Positions 37,859 to 46,096 of a stretch of DNA of 64,000 bases are shown here, piece after piece (position 1 is the stretch's first letter; each line of letters begins with the position of its first letter). A program made the position numbers and the translations under genes. The notes beneath the pieces are model-generated. The model did no database searches, was not told where the DNA came from, and saw only the letters and a program-made list of their open reading frames with translations. This stretch comes from Microbacter margulisiae (GTDB taxonomy: Bacteria > Bacteroidota > Bacteroidia > Bacteroidales > Paludibacteraceae). The stretch is taken from contig NZ_JACHYB010000002.1 in assembly GCF_014192515.1 (NCBI RefSeq), positions 310,001 to 374,000 of the forward strand, written 5' to 3'.

Positions 37859-39406
37859 CTACCGACTTCTTGCCTGCCCAAAAATAATACGATAAATGAT
37901 TTTAAAAAAATAACGCACGTCAGTAATAAAGGTACCATGTTTTTCACACGCATCCAAATAACGCTTCTCTGAAGCCTGAATCTCATTTAATGTTTTTGGC
38001 ATGTCTGCATAGTATGGGGGTAGTAATCCAGGACGATGACGCAGCCGCTGCGTTTGTATATCAGAAGAATAAAGGTTGAAATAATGCTCGCTCAACGGAC
38101 GAACTCCAACCAACTTCAAATCTCTCTTCAAAAAATTTGCCATCATGGGAAGCTCATCTAACCAATAGCGACGCAAAAAACGTCCTAATGTAGTAATTCG
38201 AATGTCTGTATTAAACTTTCCACTTTCATGCAATTGATGATGTTTATAAATGTAATCCTGTAAATATTCCGAATATGGATGCATCGTACGTAATTTGTAT
38301 ACGGTAATGATTTTTCCATCCTTCCCTAAACGCTTTAGTTTTATAATAGAACTATAATTCAGCACTTCATCTCGTTGAGGCACTTTATTCTTGTGCGCAA
38401 CTACATAAGTAAGTCCTTTTATTTTTCGCTGACTAATAACCTCAAATCCAGAATAATACAATCGGCCAAAAACTTCGGCCTTTGACAGAACACGATTAGT
38501 TCCATTCGTAATCCAAAAATAAAATTCCCGAGTCAGGTTTAATTTTGGGCCTATCCTTCTCAAAAGAAAATCAAACCCATAATGTAAATAGTTGTCCAGC
38601 GAAGGATGTCCTCCTAAAATTCTCCGTTTCCGCTGACTTTTTGTTTCAAAACAAGCAATAAAAATACCACCAACCGGCAATTTATCATTTACTGCAGCAA
38701 AAAAAGCATTTATTTCACGAATTTCATTTATGACCTTAAAATCCACTATAGAAGAATAACGGCCTCCATATATTTTCTCAATATTAAAACGGGAAGCTGT
38801 TTCAATATAAAGAGTTGAAGAAACAAATGGACAGATATTTATCCGAAGAAAATCCAGTAATCGAGTCCCCCCTGCTTTTCTAATCAATATTTCCAATGTC
38901 TCTATAGATTCAGCATTTAAAGGATGTGATGGGTATTCATTAATTGCGGGAGTGTTGGTATTTGGTAAAACAACAGACACCTCCACCAACTGAGCTTCTC
39001 CAAAAGCATAAATCAAAGAAATCAGAATTAATTCGCATCCCAAACAACTACAAGAAAGCACCAATAAAAAACTAACCGAATAGTGCAAGTCAAGAAACAA
39101 CAACACTAATCCAATTCCAACGGTTGACGCAAAAAAATCAGACTTAAAACATTGATCCACAAATGTTCCAATAGATCGTTTCCGGAAAGAAAGATATTTT
39201 TTAAAAGAGACTCCCAGTAATATCCAGATAATCTGGTATATTAAAAATGGCCAAATATATTTCTTTATAGGGTTCGAATTTGCAAAAGGGAATACGCCAA
39301 TAACAAAAAAGAAAACGATAAAATTGACTCCAAAATTAACCAGAATATAAATAGTCTGAGGATTATTAAAGCCAGCTCTCTCCTTGTTTAATTTTTTTAT
39401 TTTCAT
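37859..39406 (-). CDS. Polyprenyl glycosylphosphotransferase-type sugar transferase, unusual architecture
   Basis: A 515-residue protein in three parts. (1) Four membrane segments (about 20-42, 48-70, 92-112, 113-135). (2) A soluble middle (about 155-345) resembling the second half of a SAM methyltransferase fold (LPVGGIFIACFETKSQRKRRI, LSKAEVFGRLYYSGFEVISQ). (3) A C-terminal bacterial sugar transferase domain (about 355-515) with VYKLRTMHPYSEY, RYWLDELPMMANFL and DLKLVGVRPLSEHY. The C-terminal part lacks the hydrophobic re-entrant helix that normally precedes the YKFRTM block, and VGPRP is VGVRP. Likely loads the first sugar phosphate on undecaprenyl phosphate; heads the wbp-like operon. Confidence 0.8.
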   Translation of the reverse strand: MKIKKLNKERAGFNNPQTIYILVNFGVNFIVFFFVIGVFPFANSNPIKKYIWPFLIYQIIWILLGVSFKKYLSFRKRSIGTFVDQCFKSDFFASTVGIGLVLLFLDLHYSVSFLLVLSCSCLGCELILISLIYAFGEAQLVEVSVVLPNTNTPAINEYPSHPLNAESIETLEILIRKAGGTRLLDFLRINICPFVSSTLYIETASRFNIEKIYGGRYSSIVDFKVINEIREINAFFAAVNDKLPVGGIFIACFETKSQRKRRILGGHPSLDNYLHYGFDFLLRRIGPKLNLTREFYFWITNGTNRVLSKAEVFGRLYYSGFEVISQRKIKGLTYVVAHKNKVPQRDEVLNYSSIIKLKRLGKDGKIITVYKLRTMHPYSEYLQDYIYKHHQLHESGKFNTDIRITTLGRFLRRYWLDELPMMANFLKRDLKLVGVRPLSEHYFNLYSSDIQTQRLRHRPGLLPPYYADMPKTLNEIQASEKRYLDACEKHGTFITDVRYFFKIIYRIIFGQARSR

Positions 39407-39565
39407 ATTGAAAATAATTTACATATTACCAACAAGATATGTACAATAATATATATTTTATTCTTTCACAACTAGCATTATCAAAACCGAAAGGTACATT
39501 TTACTAATAAAAAACAATCATATCTAAATCCTCCTATTGACTTACAGAAAGAATAAACTCCAATA

Positions 39566-39595
39566 CAAAGATAAAAGATTTTATTATGAGTGCAA
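39566..39595 (-). promoter_or_regulatory. Promoter of the sugar transferase-Wzi-wbp operon
   Basis: On the minus strand TTG (39593-39595), 19-nt spacer, TATCTTTG (39566-39573). The leader to the first ATG at 39406 is about 150 nt. Confidence 0.65.
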
Positions 39596-39723
39596 CACAA
39601 AAAAAGAGCAAGCTTTGAATTTATTTATTATTTATCGTTTAGTGGATAGTTTTTTTTATAATATAAAAAACAGAAGATCCCTACAATATACTACCAATGA
39701 ATACTGACCTGACAAAAATTCTC

Positions 39724-39731
39724 TATATTTG
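39724..39731 (+). promoter_or_regulatory. Putative -7 element of the histidine kinase gene
   Basis: TATATTTG fits TAnnTTTG and lies about 100 nt upstream of the ATG; no clear -33 element. Confidence 0.35.
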
Positions 39732-39829
39732 TTCTCGGAATAGACACTTCCTGCTCCTGCACAATGATCTTGCTATTTGAATTCTCAGGATCATAAAAGC
39801 ATAATGTAGGAGAAGATCTAAAAAATTAC

Positions 39830-40978
39830 ATGTCAACAAAACCATTTCATCTTCGGCTTATATTCATTACTATTGCATCAATCATTGCGTTAGTATCACT
39901 TTTTTTCACTAATAGGTTAATAAACCAATTGGCAAATGAAGAACGCCAGAAAATTGAGATTTGGGCGGAAGCGACTCGGCTGGTCGCTCACTCTGAAGGA
40001 GAAACGGACTTAACCCTTATCATGCATGTGCTCGAAGGAAACACAACTATTCCAGTTGTTATGGTTGATAGCCACGACAATTTTATCACTTCTCGTAATA
40101 TCCACGAGCCTAAAAAACATATCCAAGCCTTTCGTAAAGCAACCATTCAACGACTAAAATTTAAACATCCACCGATAGAAATTGACATTGACCCTAATAC
40201 CAAACAATTTATCTATTATGATGATTCATTATTAATCAAAGAATTAGCATATTTTCCATATATTCAATTAGGAGTTATTGCTTTATTTATACTTGTTTCT
40301 TTTTGGGCATTTTCAGGCACCAAAAAAGCAGAGCAAAATCAGGTATGGGTGGGATTATCAAAAGAGACGGCACATCAACTCGGAACCCCCATTTCCTCTT
40401 TAATGGCTTGGATAGAACTTTTGAAAGCCAAATATTCAGAAGATGCTTTACTACCTGAAATGGAAAAAGATATCAGACGGTTGAAAACCATCGCCGAACG
40501 ATTTTCAAAGATTGGATCCAGACCAGAGTTGATTGCTGTCCCTATCATTGATGCACTGGGAGGAGCCATCACTTATATGCGAAATCGAATATCCAATAAA
40601 GTAACCATTGAAATACAACAAAATATTCCCGAAACGGCAGAAGCATTCATAAACATACCTCTATTTGAATGGGTTATTGAAAACCTTTGCAAAAATGCTA
40701 TTGACGCAATGGACGGTAGTGGCAAAATAACCATTACTCTTAACGAAAATAATCGCCATTATCTCATAGATGTTCAAGACACGGGCAAGGGAATGGCTAA
40801 ACGTCTTTTCAAAACCATTTTCACACCAGGCTTCACCACGAAAAAAAGAGGATGGGGCTTAGGATTGTCTTTAGCAAAACGCATTATTGAAGAATATCAT
40901 AACGGAAAAATTTACGTAAAACAATCAGAAATAAATCATGGCACTGTCTTTCGCATTGCCTTACGAAAAACAAACTAA
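39830..40978 (+). CDS. Sensor histidine kinase
   Basis: A 382-residue membrane kinase. Two membrane segments (about 10-28 and 137-157) bracket a small periplasmic sensor domain of about 105 residues. The H-box is KETAHQLGTPISSL with H182; then N-box NLCKNAIDAM, G1 DTGKGM, F-box FTPGFTTKK and G2 GWGLGLSLAKRI. No response regulator is adjacent, so it is an orphan here. dapB follows after 12 nt and may be cotranscribed. The signal it senses is unknown. Confidence 0.93.
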   Translation: MSTKPFHLRLIFITIASIIALVSLFFTNRLINQLANEERQKIEIWAEATRLVAHSEGETDLTLIMHVLEGNTTIPVVMVDSHDNFITSRNIHEPKKHIQAFRKATIQRLKFKHPPIEIDIDPNTKQFIYYDDSLLIKELAYFPYIQLGVIALFILVSFWAFSGTKKAEQNQVWVGLSKETAHQLGTPISSLMAWIELLKAKYSEDALLPEMEKDIRRLKTIAERFSKIGSRPELIAVPIIDALGGAITYMRNRISNKVTIEIQQNIPETAEAFINIPLFEWVIENLCKNAIDAMDGSGKITITLNENNRHYLIDVQDTGKGMAKRLFKTIFTPGFTTKKRGWGLGLSLAKRIIEEYHNGKIYVKQSEINHGTVFRIALRKTN

Positions 40979-40990
40979 ACACAAAAAATC

Positions 40991-41710
40991 ATGAATATCG
41001 CATTAATCGGGTATGGAAAAATGGGGCATGAAATTGAACAAATAGCTATCCAGAGAGGACATCAAATTGTTGCCAGAATAGATCTAACAACCAATGACAC
41101 CTTCGAATCACCAGCTTTTTGTAGTGCAAATGTAGCAATCGAATTTACACGCCCGGACGCTGCAATAAACAACATTCGCAAGTGTTTTGAAGCAGGTGTT
41201 CCAGTAGTCTGTGGCACTACAGGCTGGGCCAATCAATTATCGACAATACGGAAAGAAATGGAGACCACCAATGGAACTCTATTCTGGGCTTCAAACTTTA
41301 GTTTGGGAGTCAATCTGTTTTTTGCACTTAATCGTTATCTGGCAAAACTGATGAATCCATTCAACGATTATAATATCAGCATGATCGAAGTACATCATAC
41401 GCAGAAATTGGATGCCCCAAGCGGGACAGCAATTACATTAGCAGAATCGATCATTGAGGAGCTAGACAGGAAAAGCAAATGGGTAAAAGATATTCAACAA
41501 CAACCCGACGAATTAGCTATTGCATCAATTCGGGAAGGGAATGTGCTTGGCATTCACGAAATAATTTATGAATCGGAAATGGATACCATCAGCATTAAAC
41601 ACGATGCAAAAAGTCGGCGCGGATTTGCCTTAGGTGCCGTTTTAGCAGCTGAATTTACCTATAATAAAAAGGGATTTCTGGGGATGAACGACCTGTTAGC
41701 CTTTTTGTAA
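40991..41710 (+). CDS. dapB: 4-hydroxy-tetrahydrodipicolinate reductase
   Basis: Lysine/diaminopimelate pathway enzyme reducing HTPA with NAD(P)H. The 239-residue protein has the Rossmann motif IGYGKMGHEIEQIA, VVCGTTGW, the active-site EVHHTQKLDAPSGTA and the C-terminal SRRGFALGAVLAAEF. It is a little shorter than E. coli DapB (273), as in other Bacteroidetes. 12 nt after the histidine kinase gene. Confidence 0.96.
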   Translation: MNIALIGYGKMGHEIEQIAIQRGHQIVARIDLTTNDTFESPAFCSANVAIEFTRPDAAINNIRKCFEAGVPVVCGTTGWANQLSTIRKEMETTNGTLFWASNFSLGVNLFFALNRYLAKLMNPFNDYNISMIEVHHTQKLDAPSGTAITLAESIIEELDRKSKWVKDIQQQPDELAIASIREGNVLGIHEIIYESEMDTISIKHDAKSRRGFALGAVLAAEFTYNKKGFLGMNDLLAFL

Positions 41711-41762
41711 GAAGATGTTTTGCTATAAAGGTAGGATAATCTCAAAAAATACATACTAAACA

Positions 41763-41794
41763 TTTGTACAATTCGAACATTTGCCTTACCTTTG
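41763..41794 (+). promoter_or_regulatory. tRNA-Arg promoter
   Basis: TTTG (41763-41766), 20-nt spacer, TACCTTTG (41787-41794), 15 nt before the tRNA 5' end. Confidence 0.8.
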
Positions 41795-41809
41795 CAGTCG
41801 CAAAAGCGA

Positions 41810-41883
41810 GGCCCCGTGGCTCAACTGAATAGAGCATCTGACTACGGATCAGAAGGTTACAGGTTTGAATCCTGTCGGGGTCA
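41810..41883 (+). tRNA. tRNA-Arg (anticodon ACG)
   Basis: 74 nt, full cloverleaf. Acceptor GGCCCCG / CGGGGTC with one G-U pair, D-arm GCTC/GAGC, anticodon stem TCTGA/TCAGA with loop CTACGGA (anticodon ACG, positions 34-36; A34 is expected to be changed to inosine), T-arm ACAGG-TTTGAAT-CCTGT, discriminator A. CCA not encoded. Confidence 0.97.
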
Positions 41884-41887
41884 CTTT

Positions 41888-41926
41888 AAGAAAGCTTCAA
41901 CGTTCATAATACGCTGAAGCTTTCTT
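41888..41926 (+). terminator. tRNA-Arg terminator
   Basis: A 12-bp stem AAGAAAGCTTCA / TGAAGCTTTCTT directly after the tRNA, followed by a T-rich stretch. Confidence 0.75.
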
Positions 41927-42078
41927 GTTATTCTCCTCTGCTAAAAATTTTTCAAATACGTAAACATTCAAACCTATCAGCAAAATTTCCCATTATCTTT
42001 GTTTTTTATTTTACAAGTTTAATTCTCCGGAAATCAAATTAGAACTTGCAGTCTTAATGCTAACTAATCAATATCAAA

Positions 42079-43140
42079 ATGAAAGAAAAACTTTTCCGGC
42101 TTTCTTTGAGAAGCATTGTTGTATTCGGTATTATCATTTTTATATCTCCGGTTTTCAATAGCATAAAAGCACAATTTGTCAGAGGAGCAGACATAGGCTG
42201 GCTACAACAAATGGAAGCCACAGGCTACAAATTCTATGATTCTGATGGTATACAAAAGAATTGCTTGCAAATCTTGAAAAATCATGGCATCAATACTGTC
42301 CGGCTCAGGGTTTGGGTGAATCCATCCAACGATCCACGTTCAGGACATTGTAGTACAGCAGATGTGGTAGAAATGGCATTGCGGGCAAAAAAAATGGGGA
42401 TGCAAATTCTAATTGATTTCCATTATAGCGACTCATGGGCAGATCCTCAAAAACAAAATAAACCTGCGGCATGGACTCATGATCCTTTTCCAAAATTAGT
42501 GCAGGACGTATTTCATTTCACATATCACGTATTAGATACCTTAAAATCAGTTGGTATTGTTCCGCAATGGGTTCAAGTTGGAAATGAGATTACAAACGGA
42601 ATGCTGTGGCCTGATGGGAGCACCAACAACTGGCCTCAATTAGCTCAATTATTGAATGCAGGATATAAAGCGACAAAAAAAGCAGATCCTGGCACACAAG
42701 TAATCATTCATCTGGATCAAGGGAACAACAATAAGCGTTTCAGAACATTTTTCGATAACGCAAAAAAATACAATGTGCATTATGACATCATTGGCGCATC
42801 ATATTATCCATTTTGGTTGGGAACAGATTACACGGCAACTATTAATGACTTGGGGAACAACTTAGATGATATGGTAAAGAGATATGGAAAAGATGTTATG
42901 GTAGTTGAGGTCGGTGGGCAAGCTGATCATGTTCAAAACACGTACAATATGCTGAAAGCAGTTATCAAAAAGGTAAAAGAGGTGCCTGATCACAAAGGGC
43001 TGGGGGTAATTTATTGGGAACCTGAAGGTGCCCAAAACTGGAGTGGATATGCTTTGAGTTGCTGGGGTAATGACGGAAAACCGACTAAAGCACTGGATGC
43101 TTTCATACCAGAAAAGGTAAAACATAAATCCTCAAAATAA
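42079..43140 (+). CDS. Secreted glycoside hydrolase family 53 (endo-beta-1,4-galactanase)
   Basis: A 353-residue exported TIM-barrel enzyme with a signal peptide (about 1-31, ending KAQ). GH53 features: FVRGADIGWLQQMEATGYKF, NTVRLRVWVNPSND, ILIDFHYSDSWADPQKQNKPAAW, acid/base glutamate E170 in QVGNEITNG, ASYYPFW and nucleophile E277 in VVEVGG. Cleaves beta-1,4-galactan side chains of pectin (rhamnogalacturonan I), which fits the GH28 enzyme at the other side of the window. No SusCD pair is adjacent. Confidence 0.93.
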   Translation: MKEKLFRLSLRSIVVFGIIIFISPVFNSIKAQFVRGADIGWLQQMEATGYKFYDSDGIQKNCLQILKNHGINTVRLRVWVNPSNDPRSGHCSTADVVEMALRAKKMGMQILIDFHYSDSWADPQKQNKPAAWTHDPFPKLVQDVFHFTYHVLDTLKSVGIVPQWVQVGNEITNGMLWPDGSTNNWPQLAQLLNAGYKATKKADPGTQVIIHLDQGNNNKRFRTFFDNAKKYNVHYDIIGASYYPFWLGTDYTATINDLGNNLDDMVKRYGKDVMVVEVGGQADHVQNTYNMLKAVIKKVKEVPDHKGLGVIYWEPEGAQNWSGYALSCWGNDGKPTKALDAFIPEKVKHKSSK

Positions 43141-43234
43141 ACATGTTGCATATCTACTTTGGGTATCATGCCACAACCGCCACGGCTTATTGAAACGATC
43201 TTTACCATCAATACTTGAAAAAAGAATATTTTTG

Positions 43235-43266
43235 TTTTGGCAATCTGGGATTTTTCTCTACCTTTG
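43235..43266 (+). promoter_or_regulatory. tRNA-Phe promoter
   Basis: TTTTG (43235-43239), 19-nt spacer, TACCTTTG (43259-43266), 18 nt before the tRNA. Confidence 0.8.
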
Positions 43267-43284
43267 CATCCGCAAAATAACGAT

Positions 43285-43357
43285 GGTACCATAGCTCAGT
43301 TGGTAGAGCAAAGGACTGAAAATCCTTGTGTCCCCGGTTCGATTCCTGGTGGTACCA
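43285..43357 (+). tRNA. tRNA-Phe (anticodon GAA)
   Basis: 73 nt. Acceptor GGTACCA/TGGTACC, D-arm GCTC/GAGC, anticodon stem AAGGA/TCCTT with loop CTGAAAA (anticodon GAA), T-arm CCCGG-TTCGATT-CCTGG with one C-T mismatch in the middle of the stem, discriminator A, CCA not encoded. Confidence 0.96.
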
Positions 43358-43363
43358 CACCAC

Positions 43364-43398
43364 AAAAGCGGAAATGTCTAAAGATGTTTTCGCTTTTT
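43364..43398 (+). terminator. tRNA-Phe terminator
   Basis: Stem AAAAGCGGAAA / TTTTCGCTTTT (one G-T pair) followed by a T-rich stretch, 7 nt after the tRNA and 24 nt before the U32 peptidase ATG. Confidence 0.65.
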
Positions 43399-43421
43399 AC
43401 TTTATATAAAAATGGTCAATC

Positions 43422-45305
43422 ATGTCTCTCATTGATTTTCAATCCAAGCGTGAAATCGAACTTCTTTCTCCTGCAAAAACGGCCGATATAGGCATTGAAG
43501 CTATTAATCATGGAGCTGACGCTGTATATATAGGGGCTCCACACTTTAGCGCACGTGCTGCTGCCGGGAATTCAATTGCTGATATCACCAGATTAATCAA
43601 TTACGCCCACAGGTTCCGCGCAAAAGTATACATTGCGCTTAATACGATTTTAACCAATGCAGAATTACAGCTTGCAGAAAGCATCATTTGGCAACTATAC
43701 GAAGCTGGTGCTGATGCATTAATTGTCCAGGACATGGGATTGCTGGAGCTTTCATTACCTCCCATTGCACTGCATGCTAGCACACAAACAGATAATCGAT
43801 CGCTCGATAAAATCAAATTTTTAGAAAATACCGGATTCTCTCAAATCGTATTAGCGCGTGAATTATCACTGGAACAAATAAAGCTTATCACGTCGCAAAC
43901 ATCTGCAAAAATTGAATGTTTTGTGCATGGAGCCTTGTGCGTTTCATACAGTGGTCAATGCTATGCAAGTCAAGCACTACGAGGTCGAAGTGCAAACCGG
44001 GGCGAGTGTGCTCAATTATGTCGCCTACCCTATCAATTGGAAGATGGGAACGGAAAAATATTAAGTAGCCAAAAACATTTTCTATCCCTGAAAGATCTCA
44101 ATCTGTCTGCATATTTAGCTGAAATGATGGATGTTGGCGTTTCTTCTTTCAAAATCGAAGGGAGGCTTAAGGAGATGAGTTATGTAAAAAATATAACGGC
44201 ATTTTACCGCAAAAAACTTGATCAATTGTTGATGAGATCAGATCGTTATGTAAAAAGCTCATTGGGGAATGTCAAATTTTCCTTTGACCCAGACCCCGAA
44301 CGCACGTTTTATAGAGGAGCAACTGATTATTTTTTACATCAGCGCAAAACACAGATGGTTCAACTACAAACGCCAAAGTCGATAGGACAACAACTAGGCA
44401 CAGTAAGAAAACAGGGAAAAGGGACATTAACCGTTAACACAAAATACGACTTGCATAACGGGGATGGACTTTGCTTTGTTTCTTCAGATGGCACTTTAAC
44501 CGGCTTCCGGGTTAATCGCATTGAAAATGATCTCATTTTTCCATTTAAAATGCCGGATATAAAACCGGGGACAACACTTTACCGTAATTTCGACCAAGCT
44601 TTTGAAGATCAGCTTGCCAAACCATCTGCTGAAAGAAAAATTCCACTTCGGCTATCTTTTTCCGATACAGAAGATGGATTTAATATAAATGCGAACATCG
44701 ACAGAATGGAGCCATTCGCTTTTCATTTTTCATACGATAAAGAACTGTCTAAAAACGGCATAGAAATAACTCAACAAAACATTATTAAGCAATTAGGCAA
44801 GTTAGGCGACTCTGTTTTTACGTTAGAAAAGATAGATATTACACTATCAAATGCCTGGTTTATTCCATCCTCGGTATTAACGGTCTGGCGCCGTACTATG
44901 GTGGAACAACTGGAACAAACAATACATCATTTACTCAAACCGGATAATACAAAAAAGAATAACAACCTCCATCCCGCTCTATTTCCTCAATCAAGACTTA
45001 CTTATTTAGGAAATGTGGCAAATGACAAAGCACGTACATTCTATCTATCACATGGCGTGACATCCATCGAACCCGCATTGGAATCCGGCGGGACATTATC
45101 ATCCGATAGTCCGGTGATGACCACAAAGTATTGCTTAAAATATGAAATGGGATGGTGTCCAAGACAACAACCGGATACCATCCCACAAGAACCTTTATTT
45201 TTACAAGGAGCTCACGATCGTTTGCAACTTCATTTCAATTGTGCAGCCTGCGAAATGCAGATAATCATTGCCAATAAAAAGCAGAACTGCAAACCCCGTA
45301 ATTAG
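43422..45305 (+). CDS. Peptidase U32 family protein
   Basis: A 627-residue U32-family protein. N-terminal barrel (about 10-330): IELLSPAKTADIGIEAINHGADAVYIGAPHFSAR, ALNTILTNAELQLAE, ALIVQDMGLLEL, and the conserved cysteine cluster with CFVHGALCVSYSGQCYAS, NRGECAQLCRLPY. The C-terminal 290 residues end in a further cysteine pair (FNCAACEMQI). Named peptidases, many U32 members instead act in RNA hydroxylation (E. coli RlhA, TrhP); this one has the long RlhA-like layout. Function beyond the family is not assignable. Its stop overlaps the stop of the convergent tyrA by 4 nt. Confidence 0.9.
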   Translation: MSLIDFQSKREIELLSPAKTADIGIEAINHGADAVYIGAPHFSARAAAGNSIADITRLINYAHRFRAKVYIALNTILTNAELQLAESIIWQLYEAGADALIVQDMGLLELSLPPIALHASTQTDNRSLDKIKFLENTGFSQIVLARELSLEQIKLITSQTSAKIECFVHGALCVSYSGQCYASQALRGRSANRGECAQLCRLPYQLEDGNGKILSSQKHFLSLKDLNLSAYLAEMMDVGVSSFKIEGRLKEMSYVKNITAFYRKKLDQLLMRSDRYVKSSLGNVKFSFDPDPERTFYRGATDYFLHQRKTQMVQLQTPKSIGQQLGTVRKQGKGTLTVNTKYDLHNGDGLCFVSSDGTLTGFRVNRIENDLIFPFKMPDIKPGTTLYRNFDQAFEDQLAKPSAERKIPLRLSFSDTEDGFNINANIDRMEPFAFHFSYDKELSKNGIEITQQNIIKQLGKLGDSVFTLEKIDITLSNAWFIPSSVLTVWRRTMVEQLEQTIHHLLKPDNTKKNNNLHPALFPQSRLTYLGNVANDKARTFYLSHGVTSIEPALESGGTLSSDSPVMTTKYCLKYEMGWCPRQQPDTIPQEPLFLQGAHDRLQLHFNCAACEMQIIIANKKQNCKPRN

Positions 45306-46075
45306 GCTATATTCTCCCTGATTTTCTGTAAAAAAGCCTGCATCTTTTTCGAATCCTTCTTCTCGATTATTGTCAACAACTCACTTAATTGATCTCTGAT
45401 GTTAACCAGCTGCTGAGGAGTATATGGATTAAACAAAATTTCAGTTAATAAATAATCATCTTCGGAGAGCAATCCATGTGCAATATTTAAATGGCGTTTA
45501 AAAGTAGTCCCCGGAGCCTCCTGATGTTTCATAACGGCTCCAAAAATTAACGTAGAAGCAAATGGAATAGCTAGGGAATAAGCGGTAGTTTGATCGTGCT
45601 CCTGAAATGAATATTCAAAAATCGACAGTTTCAACGAACCATATAGCTCCCTGAAAAACAGTTTTCCCTGAGGATCTGATTCTGCAATAATAATAGCGCT
45701 TTGGGAAGACAAATCACTTAAACTTGCAAATGTAGGGCCAAACATAGGATGAGTAGACACGAAACGAAATCCACTATTGGCATAAAAATCAGGAAGTCCT
45801 GTTTTGACCGAAGCGATATCAGACAACAAACATTCTTTGGACAAAAACGGGATGACATCCCGGAAAGCTTTTAACGTATGTTTGATGGTGACTGCATTGA
45901 TTACAAGCTCAGGATCAAACGAGCTAACTTCCTCAAGTTGAGACATGCGGATCGTGTTATAGACAAAACGCAAACGCTTAGGATCTGCATCATAAAGAGC
46001 GACTTCATGCTGAAAACTTAATACATCAGCAAAAAAAGAACCCATTTTGCCCGCTCCAAGAATTAGAATACGCAT
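45302..46075 (-). CDS. tyrA: Prephenate dehydrogenase
   Basis: Converts prephenate to 4-hydroxyphenylpyruvate for tyrosine. The 257 residues have a Rossmann site ILGAGKMGSFFADVL, LLSDIASVKTGL, STHPMFGPTFASL (substrate His block) and a helical C-terminal domain. At 257 residues it is at the short end of the family, with no ACT domain, so feedback by tyrosine through ACT is absent. Last gene of the pheA-tyrA operon, 21 nt after the DAHP synthase-chorismate mutase gene. Confidence 0.92.
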   Translation of the reverse strand: MRILILGAGKMGSFFADVLSFQHEVALYDADPKRLRFVYNTIRMSQLEEVSSFDPELVINAVTIKHTLKAFRDVIPFLSKECLLSDIASVKTGLPDFYANSGFRFVSTHPMFGPTFASLSDLSSQSAIIIAESDPQGKLFFRELYGSLKLSIFEYSFQEHDQTTAYSLAIPFASTLIFGAVMKHQEAPGTTFKRHLNIAHGLLSEDDYLLTEILFNPYTPQQLVNIRDQLSELLTIIEKKDSKKMQAFLQKIRENIA

Positions 46076-46096
46076 AATTTCTATTTTTGATATGGA

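Larger units (their letters stand above)
39407..39829. other. Divergent intergenic region
   Basis: About 420 nt between the sugar transferase (minus) and the histidine kinase (plus). Holds a good minus promoter at 39566-39595 and a weaker plus -7 box at 39724-39731; no gene or RNA recognised. Confidence 0.6.
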
